Shown piece after piece: positions 27,301 to 35,441 of a stretch of DNA of 64,000 nt. Positions within the stretch are counted from its first letter, which is position 1. The number at the start of each line of letters is the position of its first letter. The translations under genes and the position numbers were made by a program. Under the pieces are notes generated by a model. That model was not told the origin of the DNA, made no database searches, and was given only the letters and a program-made list of their open reading frames with translations. The DNA comes from CAYTLW01 sp964438735 (GTDB lineage Bacteria; Myxococcota_A; UBA9042): assembly GCA_964438735.1 (NCBI GenBank), contig CAYTLW010000028.1, forward strand, positions 3,397 to 67,396, written 5' to 3'.

Positions 27301-30300
27301 GTCGATGGCGACGAGGCGCTCACCGACGCCGATGGCGACGGGCGGACCGCGCCGCTCGATCCGGACTCTGACAACGACGGGCTGTTCGATGGCACCGAGC
27401 TGGGCGTGACGAAGCCGGATCCGGGCACAGACGTGACCCGGCGTAGCTTCATCGCCGACGCGGATCCGTCGACCAAGACCAACCCCAACAGCCCCGACAG
27501 TGATGGCGACGGGCTCCGGGATGGCGCCGAAGACGTCAACCACGACGGCAAGTTGGATGGTGGCGAGTCCGACGCCGCCGACGCGTCCATCAAGCTGGTC
27601 CTGACCGATAGCGACGGCGACGGCCTGCCAGATGCCGAAGAGGCCTTCCTGGGCAGCGATCCGGGCGACGCCGACAGCGATGACGATGGCCTGGTCGACC
27701 TGGCCGAGTGGAACTTTGCCGCCGATACCGATGCCGATGGCGCGCGCGATTGTGTCGATCCCGACAGCGATGGCGACGGCCTGCCCGATGGCCTGGAACG
27801 GGGGCGCACGACGCCTGCGCCGGCGACCGATCTGCTGCCGCGTAATTTCGCCGCCGACCTGGACCCGGCCAGCACCACCTCGCCCCTGCTGTACGACACC
27901 GATGGCGACGGGCAGCGAGATGGCGCCGAGGATCGCAATGGCAACGGCCGCGTCGATGGCAATGAAGGCGACCCGGTGAGCATGGCCAGCAAGTCCACCC
28001 TGGCCGACGCCGATGGCGATGGGCTGCTGGATGCCGAAGAGGCCCGCGCCGGCAGCGATAAGAACGACGCGGACAGCGATGACGATGGCGTGCCCGACGG
28101 CGAGGAACATAACGCGATCTTCGATACCGATGGCGACGGCCTGCCGGGTGCCCTGGATCCCGACTCCGACGACGACGGTCTGGCCGATGGCATCGAATAC
28201 GGCGTCGTTGCACCCGGCCCCGGCACCGATGCCAAGCGTGGCTTCTTCTACGCCGACGCCGACCCCGCCACGCGCACCTTGCCGCTGGCCGCTGATAGCG
28301 ACGGCGATGGCCAGCGCGATGGCTTCGAAGACGGCAACCATGACGGCAAGCTCGATGCGGATGAGGGGGACCCGCTGGACGCTGGCAGCAAGTCCAGCGC
28401 CGCCGATAGCGACAACGACGGCCTCTCGGATGCGGAAGAAGAGCTGGTCGGTGCCGACCCGGCCGACGCAGACAGCGATGACGATGGCGTCATGGATGGC
28501 GCCGAGCATGACGCGTTCTTTGACCTCGATGGCGACGGAACGCCTTGCGTCCGCGATTCGGACAGCGATGATGACGGCATCCGCGATGGCACCGAGCGCG
28601 GCCTCGAGCAGGCTGCAGCGGATGCGCTGGGCGAGGCCACGCGTAAGGATACACGCCACTTCTCGCCTGACCTGGACCCGCTGACGCGCACCTTCGCCGC
28701 CGTTGCAGATAGCGATCGAGGCGGCCTGCACGACGGCATCGAGGACTTCAACGCCAATGGTCGTAAGGATTCTAATGAATCGGATCCGCGCGACCCGATT
28801 GACGACGTTTTCAGCAACGACGACGTCGATGGCGACGGACTGGATAACGACTACGAGATCCAGATCGGCACCAACCCGGTCAAAGCCGACAGCGACGGCG
28901 ACGGCATCCCGGACGGCGTCGAGGTGGGCGACAAGAAGGTGGCGCGGGATACTGACGGCGATGGCAAGATCGACGCCCTGGACCTGGACAGCGACGACGA
29001 CGGACTCTCTGATACCGCCGAGGCCGGCGCCGAACCGGCCTCGCCTCGCGATACCGATGGGGACGGCAAGGGAGATTGGATCGACGTTGACAGCGACGAT
29101 GACGGGCTGGGCGACGGGCCGGAGTTCGCGGTCTACAAGACCAATCCCTACGTGGCGGATACGGACGGCGGCTCGGTGTCCGACGGCAAGGAGGTGCTGG
29201 TCAACAAGACCGATCCCCTGGACCCCAACGACGACCTCTTCGGCATCGGTGAAGGCGCACACATCGGCGGCAGCGCGTTGTGGTCCTGCAGCGCAGGCGG
29301 CGGTCTGGGCGGGGCCGCCGGCGGCGGACTGCTGGTCCTTTTGTTGACGGTCCTGGCGCTGGTCGGGCGGCGGCGTTTGTCGGCATTCGTGGTGCCGATG
29401 TTGCTGATGTTCGCGCTGAGCGCGCCGACGGCCGGGCATGCGATCGACGTGCCCCAGGTGCCGCAGATGCGCATGAACCTGGATGACCAGGGCGTGCTGG
29501 GCGTCGACGCGGCGGTGAGCGCGCGACCCTTCGAGCCCATCGTGGTGACCGACCTGCAATACCTGTCACGGCCGCTGGTGGTGCGCGAAGATGGCGTGGT
29601 CGCCCGCAACCTGCTCTACGAGCGCATGGCCCTGAGTCTGGGCGGCTCCATGCGAGTCTGGCAGCAGCTCAGCGTGGCGGCGCGTTTCGATGTGGCGCTC
29701 TTCCAAAATGGCAACAAACCGCCCCGATATGGCTCGGGAGCAGGGCCCGTCGACGACCTGGCAGCCGGCGACCCGACGCTGTCGTTGAAGTACGTCTTCC
29801 ACCCGGAGGTGGAGGGCCACGTGGGCTACGCCTTCACCCTGCCCATCAGCCTGCCCTTCGGCAACGACCAGGCCTACATGGGGCGCAGCAGCCTGGCCGT
29901 CGATCCGACCCTGGTCGCCTCGTTGCGGCGCGGTCCGTGGCGCCTTGCTGCCAACCTGGGCACCCGCCTGCAGTCGACCCAGGTGACCTACAACCTCGAG
30001 GACGGACCTGTGCTTCACGTGGACGTGGCCATGAGCCGGCTGGGTATCGCGTCGGCGCTGGATCAGCCGCGCTGGTGGCTGGATGTGGCCCTGTCCTGGC
30101 AGACGCCGCTGGATGGCCCCTTCCGAGACATGTACCTGGAACGCCTGGAGGGTCAGGTCTCGGTGCGATTGCCCATGGGATTCGGCATGCACGTGCTCTT
30201 TGGCACGGGTGTGGGTCTGTGGCCCGGCTTCGGCGTGCCCCTGGTGCGGCCCTTCATGGCCCTGCGCTACACCGAACCGGCCAGCGCGCCGGGGGCGCCG

Positions 30301-30345
30301 CGCGTGCGCAAGGTGGACGATCCGTTGGGCGTGCCGGGTATGTAG
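24400..30345 (+). CDS. Thrombospondin type 3 repeat adhesin with internal MYXO-CTERM-like signal and C-terminal beta-barrel
   Basis: This 1981-residue protein starts at ATG 24400 with a cleavable signal peptide ending ALALD. Residues 30-1620 are almost entirely TSP3-like calcium-binding repeats (DSDGDGLxDGxE and DTDGDG units). At about 1625-1660 comes GSALWSCSAGGG, a Gly/Ala-rich hydrophobic stretch and RRR (1657-1659), the features of a MYXO-CTERM sorting signal with Cys1630. The frame then continues through a second hydrophobic, signal-peptide-like segment (PMLLMFALSAPTAGHA, apparent cleavage after 1681) into about 300 residues of alternating amphipathic strands typical of an outer-membrane barrel. 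Such sorting signals normally end a protein. The barrel may have its own start (for example at the internal ATGs near 29397-29410), or the two may be a genuine fusion. Confidence 0.85.
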   Translation: MRCARPLPLTRRATLVAVAMASGLAIPSAALALDIDVDGLDDAWELTWFGEFSQTADDDFDGDTLTNGQEQTLGTNPTMKDSDGDGLGDQQELSPANGVAKSNPLKLDTDGDGLEDGEEVLKHGTSPADTDSDNDGLDDYAEVVTYKTDPKAVDSDGGFSDDGVEVHVHKTDPTNPADDKKDSDGDGLTDYQELNIYLTNRLLADSDGDGLKDGAEVKVHKTDPTKTDSDEDGLGDGAEVNNYGTLPYEKDTDKDGLSDGDEVLKYKTKPFSIDSDYDGLKDGDEVHKHKCSPLVPDTDGGGVLDSVEVYDGADPADPKDDVGKDPDGDGLSTNFEKKVSKTDPQDIDTDGDRLTDGEEYFKLYDHLHTEPLDPDTDEDGLLDGNEGGPIKGKLPGPPIYSTSPTDADSDGDKLPDGIEAGLATAQKSAKGISSSEGFKGDADPTSNTSPADGDSDNDGLLDGEEDKNLNGKWDADETDATNPDTDGDTMDDGWEVIYSKPGGSSPPLTPLKNDAAKDNDGDGLTNLDEYQMKWPASNGIPKSNRTNPRSVDTDKDGLNDKVEVEGNYGGPHPLWQGTNPTDKDTDDDGLADGVEDKNENGYVDIATVVGGVKLPPETNPRVNDSDGDGLLDGAEDKNHNGVWEPNKGETSPVDSDSDDDFLTDGAEVKVWGTNPNKKDTDGDGIDDPVELGKAGDPDPSTKTNPKKKDTDGDGIPDNVEDANQDGKVDKGETDPAKKDSDGDGLHDGVEDKNKNGKVDEGETSPIDPDSDYDNLLDGFEDKNKNGKVDFGETDPTNPDTDNGGTIDGKEVASGTSPIAPYDDYDGDPDGDGLNTGVEIKLGLSPTATDSDGDTINDHDETDGGKKIDTDGDGKIDALDSDSDADGLADKLEAGDADPKTKPVDSDGDGVGDWRQTDSDSDGLADGKEGKYGTDRTKADTDGDGMKDGAEVDAGVDPLDRDSDDDGLVDGDEALTDADGDGRTAPLDPDSDNDGLFDGTELGVTKPDPGTDVTRRSFIADADPSTKTNPNSPDSDGDGLRDGAEDVNHDGKLDGGESDAADASIKLVLTDSDGDGLPDAEEAFLGSDPGDADSDDDGLVDLAEWNFAADTDADGARDCVDPDSDGDGLPDGLERGRTTPAPATDLLPRNFAADLDPASTTSPLLYDTDGDGQRDGAEDRNGNGRVDGNEGDPVSMASKSTLADADGDGLLDAEEARAGSDKNDADSDDDGVPDGEEHNAIFDTDGDGLPGALDPDSDDDGLADGIEYGVVAPGPGTDAKRGFFYADADPATRTLPLAADSDGDGQRDGFEDGNHDGKLDADEGDPLDAGSKSSAADSDNDGLSDAEEELVGADPADADSDDDGVMDGAEHDAFFDLDGDGTPCVRDSDSDDDGIRDGTERGLEQAAADALGEATRKDTRHFSPDLDPLTRTFAAVADSDRGGLHDGIEDFNANGRKDSNESDPRDPIDDVFSNDDVDGDGLDNDYEIQIGTNPVKADSDGDGIPDGVEVGDKKVARDTDGDGKIDALDLDSDDDGLSDTAEAGAEPASPRDTDGDGKGDWIDVDSDDDGLGDGPEFAVYKTNPYVADTDGGSVSDGKEVLVNKTDPLDPNDDLFGIGEGAHIGGSALWSCSAGGGLGGAAGGGLLVLLLTVLALVGRRRLSAFVVPMLLMFALSAPTAGHAIDVPQVPQMRMNLDDQGVLGVDAAVSARPFEPIVVTDLQYLSRPLVVREDGVVARNLLYERMALSLGGSMRVWQQLSVAARFDVALFQNGNKPPRYGSGAGPVDDLAAGDPTLSLKYVFHPEVEGHVGYAFTLPISLPFGNDQAYMGRSSLAVDPTLVASLRRGPWRLAANLGTRLQSTQVTYNLEDGPVLHVDVAMSRLGIASALDQPRWWLDVALSWQTPLDGPFRDMYLERLEGQVSVRLPMGFGMHVLFGTGVGLWPGFGVPLVRPFMALRYTEPASAPGAPRVRKVDDPLGVPGM

Positions 30346-30359
30346 CTCAGGAATCCAAC

Positions 30360-32783
30360 TCAAGGCGCCGCGGCCAGCAGGCTCTTCACGGCTTTGGCCA
30401 GCGCCGTGCCCAGTGCGCCCGCATCCACCTTGCTGACGGCCCGTTTGGCGGCCAGGATTCGGCCCTTCTTCACGTCCACCAGGCGCAATTCGACCACCAG
30501 TGAGCCGGCGAACTCGGCCACATTGCCCATCACCAGGCGCCTGGCACCAGCCAGCTTGCCCATGCGCACGGCCGTCTTGCGATCGAAGTGACGGGTTCGC
30601 TGCATCTTCTGCTCGGCGAGGATGGCGTGCATGCGGCTGCGCTCGACCACCGGCGGGCCTCCCACAGCGCTGATGGCCGTGATGACCATGCCGGCGACCA
30701 TCTCGCCCAGCCCGGCGCGCTCCACCTCGCTGCCTGCGGTGCCCAGGGGCATCACGGCCACGGTTGCGCCCGTGAGCTTGTTGGCGGCCGCCGCCGGGGT
30801 CGAGATCTGCTTGAGCTGCATCTGCAGCAGGGCGTCGTTCGGCGCCTTGGCCAGGGCGCCAAAGAGGTGCTTCATGGCGTCGTTGCGCTTGTCGGCGGCG
30901 GCATATGCGGTGGCCAGATTCGCCGGGTAGATGGGGTTGTCCGGGTCGGCCTGGGCCGCCTTGTTGAAGGACTGCACCGCCAGCTCGATCATGCCCCGCT
31001 GCAGCCAGGCCAGGCCCATGCTGTTGTTGGCCTCCGGGTCGTCGGCGAGCCCCTTCTGCATGGCCTTGGTCCAGGCGGCGATGCCCTTGTCCAGTTGGCC
31101 ATGGTCCACCAGCAGACGGGCGCGCAGGGCCAGGGCCTTGAGATCGTCTCCCTTTGCGGGCCCCAGGGCACGGAGCGCGGCCTTGAACAGGCCCTGGGTG
31201 CGCAGCATGCGGGCTTGCCAGCGCCGGCGAGTGGCAGCGTCCAGCCCGACAGAAGCTGACATGAACATCGCCTTGATGGCGCGGTCATCCTTGCGGCGGA
31301 TGAGCACATCGAAGACCTCAGGATAGCGCCACGCCTGGGCGCCCTTGACCCGCAGTGATGCGGCCAGCGCCTCCAGGTGTCGGGTCCGAGCGGATGGTCG
31401 GCCGGCGGCGTCGGCCAGGCGGGCGCCGGCGGCGTGCAGATCGGGGAGCTTTTTGTGACGCGCGGCGAGTTTGTCGATCTCTGCCAGGTAGGTCGCTGCC
31501 AGCGCTTTCGGCACCTGCGGCGACGCCATGCCGGCGATACCGGTCTGCATCACGCGGCCCGACCAATGCTTCAGTTGCCGCGCCCGCGCCCGTGCGGCGA
31601 TCGCGTCCATGATGTCGCCCTTGCCGGATGCCAGGGCCAGCGCGGCGTCCCACCAGCCGGCCGCCAGCCGGCCCCTGGCCCGGGCGGGCGCGTTGGCGAT
31701 GGACTCGGCCCCGATCGCCCCCTCCCACTTCAGCGGGGTCCGACGCTTGCCGCCCCGCCGGCGATAGAGCTTGATGTGGCCGATGTCTCGCTCGACCACG
31801 GCCAGCAGGCGCCCGTCGCCCAGGGGCGAGCTCACCGCCACCACGTTGAAGGCGTAGGGGCCGTCGCCCGGCCGCGCGTGGGGCTTCCTGGCGCTCAGCG
31901 GGGTGCCATTGCGCATGGCCGAGACCAGCTTATCGCCTTCGAAGACCAGGACCTGGCTGTGATACCAGAAGACGGTCCTGCCGGCGGCGAAGGCACAGCC
32001 CTGGGCGGTGGGCAGCCGGGCGGCGGACAACGTCTTGCCGAGGTCGCTGCCGTCCAGCTTCAGGGTCCACAAGGGCTTTGATTTGCGTCGCATGTCGTCG
32101 CCCAGCGCGGAGAGGCTGACCACCTTGCGGTCGGCGGACAGACCTGCAGCCATGGGGCGGCCGTCGGGCAGGCTGCCGCAGGGCAGGACGGCCTTGGCGG
32201 CGTTGCCGGGCAGGAAGGCACGGTGCAGTTCCATCTTGCCGACGATGCGTCCCTTCTTGTCGGTGCGCACGGCCAGCATCGGCCACGCCTGGGTGGCGAT
32301 GAAGCCGCCGTCGGACGCTGCAAAGAGCTGGCAGGTGGTGCCCAGGCCCAGCGACTTGGGCGAGAGGGCCTCACTGACGGCCTGTCCCGGGCCCAGGCGA
32401 TGCACCTTCTTGTCCCGTTGCGCGCAAAGGAAGAGCGCGTCGCCCCGCGGCACCAGGTGGAACATGGTCGGGTAGGCCATGACGGCGCGGGCGAAACGTC
32501 GGCGATCGAGGCGTCCATCACGATCCAGGAGCAGGTAGTCGCTGCCGCCCACCAGGACCAGCCCGCCGCGTCCGTCGGGACCCCAGGCCATGAAGCGCAG
32601 GGGAGGCGCAACCGGCATGGGCGCGGTCGTCGCCGAGGGCTGCAGGGTGATCGCGTGCACGTAGGCGCCGTCCCCATCAAGCGGGGCCGCGGCGCTGGCG
32701 GGTGCGGCGGCCAGCCCGAGGCCCAAGCAGAGGGCCCGGCAGAGCAGCCGGGCGATGAACGCGGTCGGATGGATGCGGGACAT
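30360..32783 (-). CDS. TPR protein with C-terminal CsgG/FlgT-like domain
   Basis: This 807-residue exported protein starts at ATG 32783, chosen over 32873 for its GGAG site and because a signal peptide ending ASAAAP follows at once. Residues 40-330 resemble a beta-propeller-like sensor region (WGPDGRGGLVLVGGSDYLLLD and similar short repeats). Residues 380-640 are helical and contain TPR-like units (NNSMGLAWLQRGMIELAVQS, NLATAYAAADKRNDAMKHLF). The last 150 residues match the CsgG/FlgT-type fold: ATVAVMPLGTAGSE, GEMVAGMVITAIS, VERSRMHAILAEQKM, GKLAGARRLVMGNVAEF. Members of that group act in outer-membrane secretion pores or flagellar assembly, or are stand-alone periplasmic proteins. No curli genes are nearby. 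It ends 14 bp from the convergent TSP3 gene. Confidence 0.82.
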   Translation of the reverse strand: MSRIHPTAFIARLLCRALCLGLGLAAAPASAAAPLDGDGAYVHAITLQPSATTAPMPVAPPLRFMAWGPDGRGGLVLVGGSDYLLLDRDGRLDRRRFARAVMAYPTMFHLVPRGDALFLCAQRDKKVHRLGPGQAVSEALSPKSLGLGTTCQLFAASDGGFIATQAWPMLAVRTDKKGRIVGKMELHRAFLPGNAAKAVLPCGSLPDGRPMAAGLSADRKVVSLSALGDDMRRKSKPLWTLKLDGSDLGKTLSAARLPTAQGCAFAAGRTVFWYHSQVLVFEGDKLVSAMRNGTPLSARKPHARPGDGPYAFNVVAVSSPLGDGRLLAVVERDIGHIKLYRRRGGKRRTPLKWEGAIGAESIANAPARARGRLAAGWWDAALALASGKGDIMDAIAARARARQLKHWSGRVMQTGIAGMASPQVPKALAATYLAEIDKLAARHKKLPDLHAAGARLADAAGRPSARTRHLEALAASLRVKGAQAWRYPEVFDVLIRRKDDRAIKAMFMSASVGLDAATRRRWQARMLRTQGLFKAALRALGPAKGDDLKALALRARLLVDHGQLDKGIAAWTKAMQKGLADDPEANNSMGLAWLQRGMIELAVQSFNKAAQADPDNPIYPANLATAYAAADKRNDAMKHLFGALAKAPNDALLQMQLKQISTPAAAANKLTGATVAVMPLGTAGSEVERAGLGEMVAGMVITAISAVGGPPVVERSRMHAILAEQKMQRTRHFDRKTAVRMGKLAGARRLVMGNVAEFAGSLVVELRLVDVKKGRILAAKRAVSKVDAGALGTALAKAVKSLLAAAP

Positions 32784-32954
32784 GGCGGACTCCTGACGCA
32801 TGGTCAACGGTCTACCCCTTTCCACCATCGGACGGAAGTGCGGTCGGCGATCGACGCGCCCGGCATGCGCCACGTCAGGTCCACCTGTCTTGTTGTGACG
32901 GGGGGGGCGTGATACGTGTTTTCGTCCTGTTTGCCGCTGTGATTGGGAGCCATC

Positions 32955-34208
32955 ATGTCCAAGGTCGCCGAGTTCTGGCAGCGCTTTCCTGTGCTGTTCT
33001 TCGTGCTCACCGGAGCCCTCCTCTACATCGGCAGCACGGTCGCCGGTGACCTGGGCCGGCTGGCCACCTACGTGTACCTGGACACGCCGGAGCCGCTGGA
33101 ACGGGTCCAGGAGACGGTGCTCGCCGCCGCCGAAGATGACCTGGCCAAGGCGCGGGGCGTGGTCGGCGCGTCGTGGCCCTACGCCTGCAGTCTGAATCCG
33201 GACAGCGGCAAGATCGACTTCGAGGAGGCCTCCTGCGCCAACGCGCTCAATGAAAAGACGCCCTGGCCACAGACCGCTCGCAAGACCATGACGGCGTTGA
33301 TGGCGCTCAATCTGAAGGTCGGCGAGCTGCGCCTGGCCGCCGCTGGCTATGACGGCGATGCCGATCGCTCGGCCTGGTCACATTTCTCGGGCGGCCGTGC
33401 GGTGGGCAAAGTGGCCGACGGCCGTGCCATGCTGGCCAAGTTGGACGTGAGCGGCGAGGACAAGGACAAGATCAAGCCGCGCCAGCTGATGCGCCTGGCG
33501 GCCATGTCCGTGGCGCTGGCGACCAGCCAGGCCGACACGGCCAAGGGCTTCGAGGAGTCGTTGACCGGCCATGCTTATCGCACGTTCACGCGGGTGGCGA
33601 CCAGCGCGGCGTTTGCGCTGCTCTTCTTCATGGTCCTGGGTGTGGCCCAGGCCGGATTGCGTCGCGGCGGCTCGACCTGGCGCTGGCTGTGGGCCCTGGT
33701 GGTGGCTCTGAGCGTAGCTTTTGTGGCTGCCCCGGACGCCTTCTCTTCCTTCGACCTGCGGGCGGCCGGTGAAGGCAAGAACTCCGGCGGCGCCCTGCTG
33801 GACGCCCCGGCTATCGTCCTGTCGCAGATCATGCACTTCGTCGCCCAGGTCTTCGCCGGCCTGTTCTCGGCGGGTGCGGCGGCGCGGGCCCTGATGCTGG
33901 GCTTGTTTGGCCTGCTCTTCTTCCGTCGCACGGCCCTGGGTGCGCTGTTCGCCATCTACGCCCTGTTGTTGCTGCCCCACTGGTTCGACGGCAGCGGCTG
34001 GGCGTCCAGCCTGGTGTTCAGCCCCTTCAATCCGGACGCCTTCGAAGCCTCGGTGCTCCTGCCCCTGCTGGTCTGGCTGACGGACATCGCGGTGGTGCTG
34101 CTGGCGGCGCTGCTCTCCCTGGGAGCCTGGGAGGTGCTGGGCACGGCCGCGGTCGACCGGGCAGAGGCGCTCATGGACGAGGTCGTGGACGAAGAGGAGG
34201 TGGCCTGA
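32955..34208 (+). CDS. Polytopic membrane protein of unknown function
   Basis: I do not recognise this 417-residue protein. The ATG at 32955 has GGGAG 7 nt upstream and is preferred to the TTG at 32943. One N-terminal helix (FPVLFFVLTGALLYIGS) is followed by a soluble helical region of about 170 residues, with Cys in YACSLNPDSG and EEASCANAL that could form a disulfide. Five or six more helices follow (from ATSAAFALLFFMVLG onward). The C-terminus is acidic (DEVVDEEEVA). The stop overlaps the next start (TGATG), so it heads a three-gene operon with two small lipoproteins. A role in envelope assembly is a guess from context only. Confidence 0.78.
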   Translation: MSKVAEFWQRFPVLFFVLTGALLYIGSTVAGDLGRLATYVYLDTPEPLERVQETVLAAAEDDLAKARGVVGASWPYACSLNPDSGKIDFEEASCANALNEKTPWPQTARKTMTALMALNLKVGELRLAAAGYDGDADRSAWSHFSGGRAVGKVADGRAMLAKLDVSGEDKDKIKPRQLMRLAAMSVALATSQADTAKGFEESLTGHAYRTFTRVATSAAFALLFFMVLGVAQAGLRRGGSTWRWLWALVVALSVAFVAAPDAFSSFDLRAAGEGKNSGGALLDAPAIVLSQIMHFVAQVFAGLFSAGAAARALMLGLFGLLFFRRTALGALFAIYALLLLPHWFDGSGWASSLVFSPFNPDAFEASVLLPLLVWLTDIAVVLLAALLSLGAWEVLGTAAVDRAEALMDEVVDEEEVA

Positions 34209-34516
34209 TGCGCACCCACAAACTCCTCAGCCGACTCGCCCGCGGTCTGTGCGTGTTCGCTTTGTTGCTGCCTTTGCTGGTCGGCTGCGCGCGCGATCGC
34301 TTCGCCACAGAGAACAAGGAGCCACCGCCCGTCGCCGAGAAGCCCCTGCAAGTGCGCGAGGCGGAGCCCGAGCCCGAGCCGGAACCCGAGCCCGAGCCTG
34401 AGCCGGCGGCGCCTGCCTTCGGCGAGGAAGAGGGCGAAATGCCCGCGGCGGCTCCGGCAGGTGGCGCCGATGCCGCGTCGTCGCGGTTCCGCCCGCTGCT
34501 CACGGTGCCCGCATGA
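34208..34516 (+). CDS. Small Glu-Pro-rich lipoprotein
   Basis: A 102-residue protein with a signal peptide and lipobox LVGC. It is followed by an unstructured segment containing seven EP dipeptides in a row and Ala/Gly-rich ends. EP repeats are often extended periplasm-spanning linkers, as in TonB; no TonB domain is present here. A GAGGAGG site lies 9 nt before the ATG, inside the upstream gene, and start and stop overlap it as TGATG. Function unknown. Confidence 0.75.
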   Translation: MRTHKLLSRLARGLCVFALLLPLLVGCARDRFATENKEPPPVAEKPLQVREAEPEPEPEPEPEPEPAAPAFGEEEGEMPAAAPAGGADAASSRFRPLLTVPA

Positions 34517-35361
34517 GAGGCTTTGATGGGGTCCCGATGGGACGCTTCCTGGCCGGGGTCGCAGGACTCTGCCTGACCCTGGCAGCCTGCCATCCCACCG
34601 ACCGTTTCGCCTCGTCGTCGGCCACTGGCGAGAGCGCCAAATCAGCCATCGATGGCCAGACCGTCGTCGACCTGGGCGTGGGATCGTCGCGCCCCGTGGC
34701 CATGCCCAACCTCTTCGGTGGTCAATGGCCCGGCGTCAGCGGCAGCGAGCGGCCGCGTGGGCTGACCTTCCGGGCACGCTCCGCTCCCTCCAGACCGGCC
34801 CGGGCGCCCGGCAAATACGGCAAGAGCGATCGCTGGAAGAAGAAGGATCGCTGGAAGAAGAAGGATCGTTGGAAGAAGAAGGATTACCGCAGCAAGAAGA
34901 ACGACTGGCGAAAAGACAAGCGCCCGGCCAAAGCCGAACGTCATCGCTGGCCGTCAGAAGACGCCGCCGCCAAGGGAGAGCCGGGCACGGCCTCGGCCTT
35001 TGGCGCAAAGGCGGCCAAGGCGCCACGTGGTGCCAGCAGCCTCATGGAATTGCTGGCAGCGAGAAAAGGGCGCAGCGACCTGGATCGGGCCAAGGTCCAG
35101 GTGGACAGCATGGTTCGAGAAATGCAGCGCATGATCGAGCGCATGAAGAGGGTCGGCGACAATCCCCGCCGCCTGGCCCGCATGTCCAAACGCTTCCAGC
35201 GCTACGCCGAGCGCATGAAGAAGCGGGGCGACCAGATCACCAAGGACCTGTCCAAAAGCGACAAGAAGGAGCTGGAAGCCTATGCCAAGAAGGAGGTTGA
35301 GCCCCTGATTGGTGATTTCGTGGCCGCCATGGTCAAGGCGCAGAAGGCGAACGCGAAGTAG
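34513..35361 (+). CDS. Lys-rich lipoprotein with DRWKKK repeats
   Basis: A 282-residue lipoprotein with lipobox LAAC, overlapping the previous gene by ATGA. The ATG at 34537 is an alternative start just before the hydrophobic segment. Residues 100-135 hold three perfect DRWKKK units encoded by an 18-bp tandem repeat (34828-34881), followed by further basic sequence. Residues 175-282 are a long, charged, probably coiled-coil helix region (SMVREMQRMIERMKRV, RFQRYAERMKKRGDQI). The basic tract could bind polyanions such as cell-surface polysaccharide or DNA; this is inference. Third gene of the operon that starts at 32955. Confidence 0.75.
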   Translation: MRGFDGVPMGRFLAGVAGLCLTLAACHPTDRFASSSATGESAKSAIDGQTVVDLGVGSSRPVAMPNLFGGQWPGVSGSERPRGLTFRARSAPSRPARAPGKYGKSDRWKKKDRWKKKDRWKKKDYRSKKNDWRKDKRPAKAERHRWPSEDAAAKGEPGTASAFGAKAAKAPRGASSLMELLAARKGRSDLDRAKVQVDSMVREMQRMIERMKRVGDNPRRLARMSKRFQRYAERMKKRGDQITKDLSKSDKKELEAYAKKEVEPLIGDFVAAMVKAQKANAK

Positions 35362-35441
35362 CGCCGGCGACGGACCGAACGCCGGCAGGTGACCCCCGGG
35401 CCCGCTGGTGCTAGAAGAAGGGCGCTCGATCGGTGGTGCCT

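Noticed and set aside
32890..32918. Possible promoter (TTGTTG, then TACGTG after 17 bp) before the membrane-protein operon
   Set aside because: The match is weak at both boxes and the region contains a G8 run that makes chance matches likely.
34360..34400. EP repeat as evidence for a TonB protein
   Set aside because: The protein has a lipobox instead of an N-terminal membrane anchor and lacks a TonB C-terminal domain.
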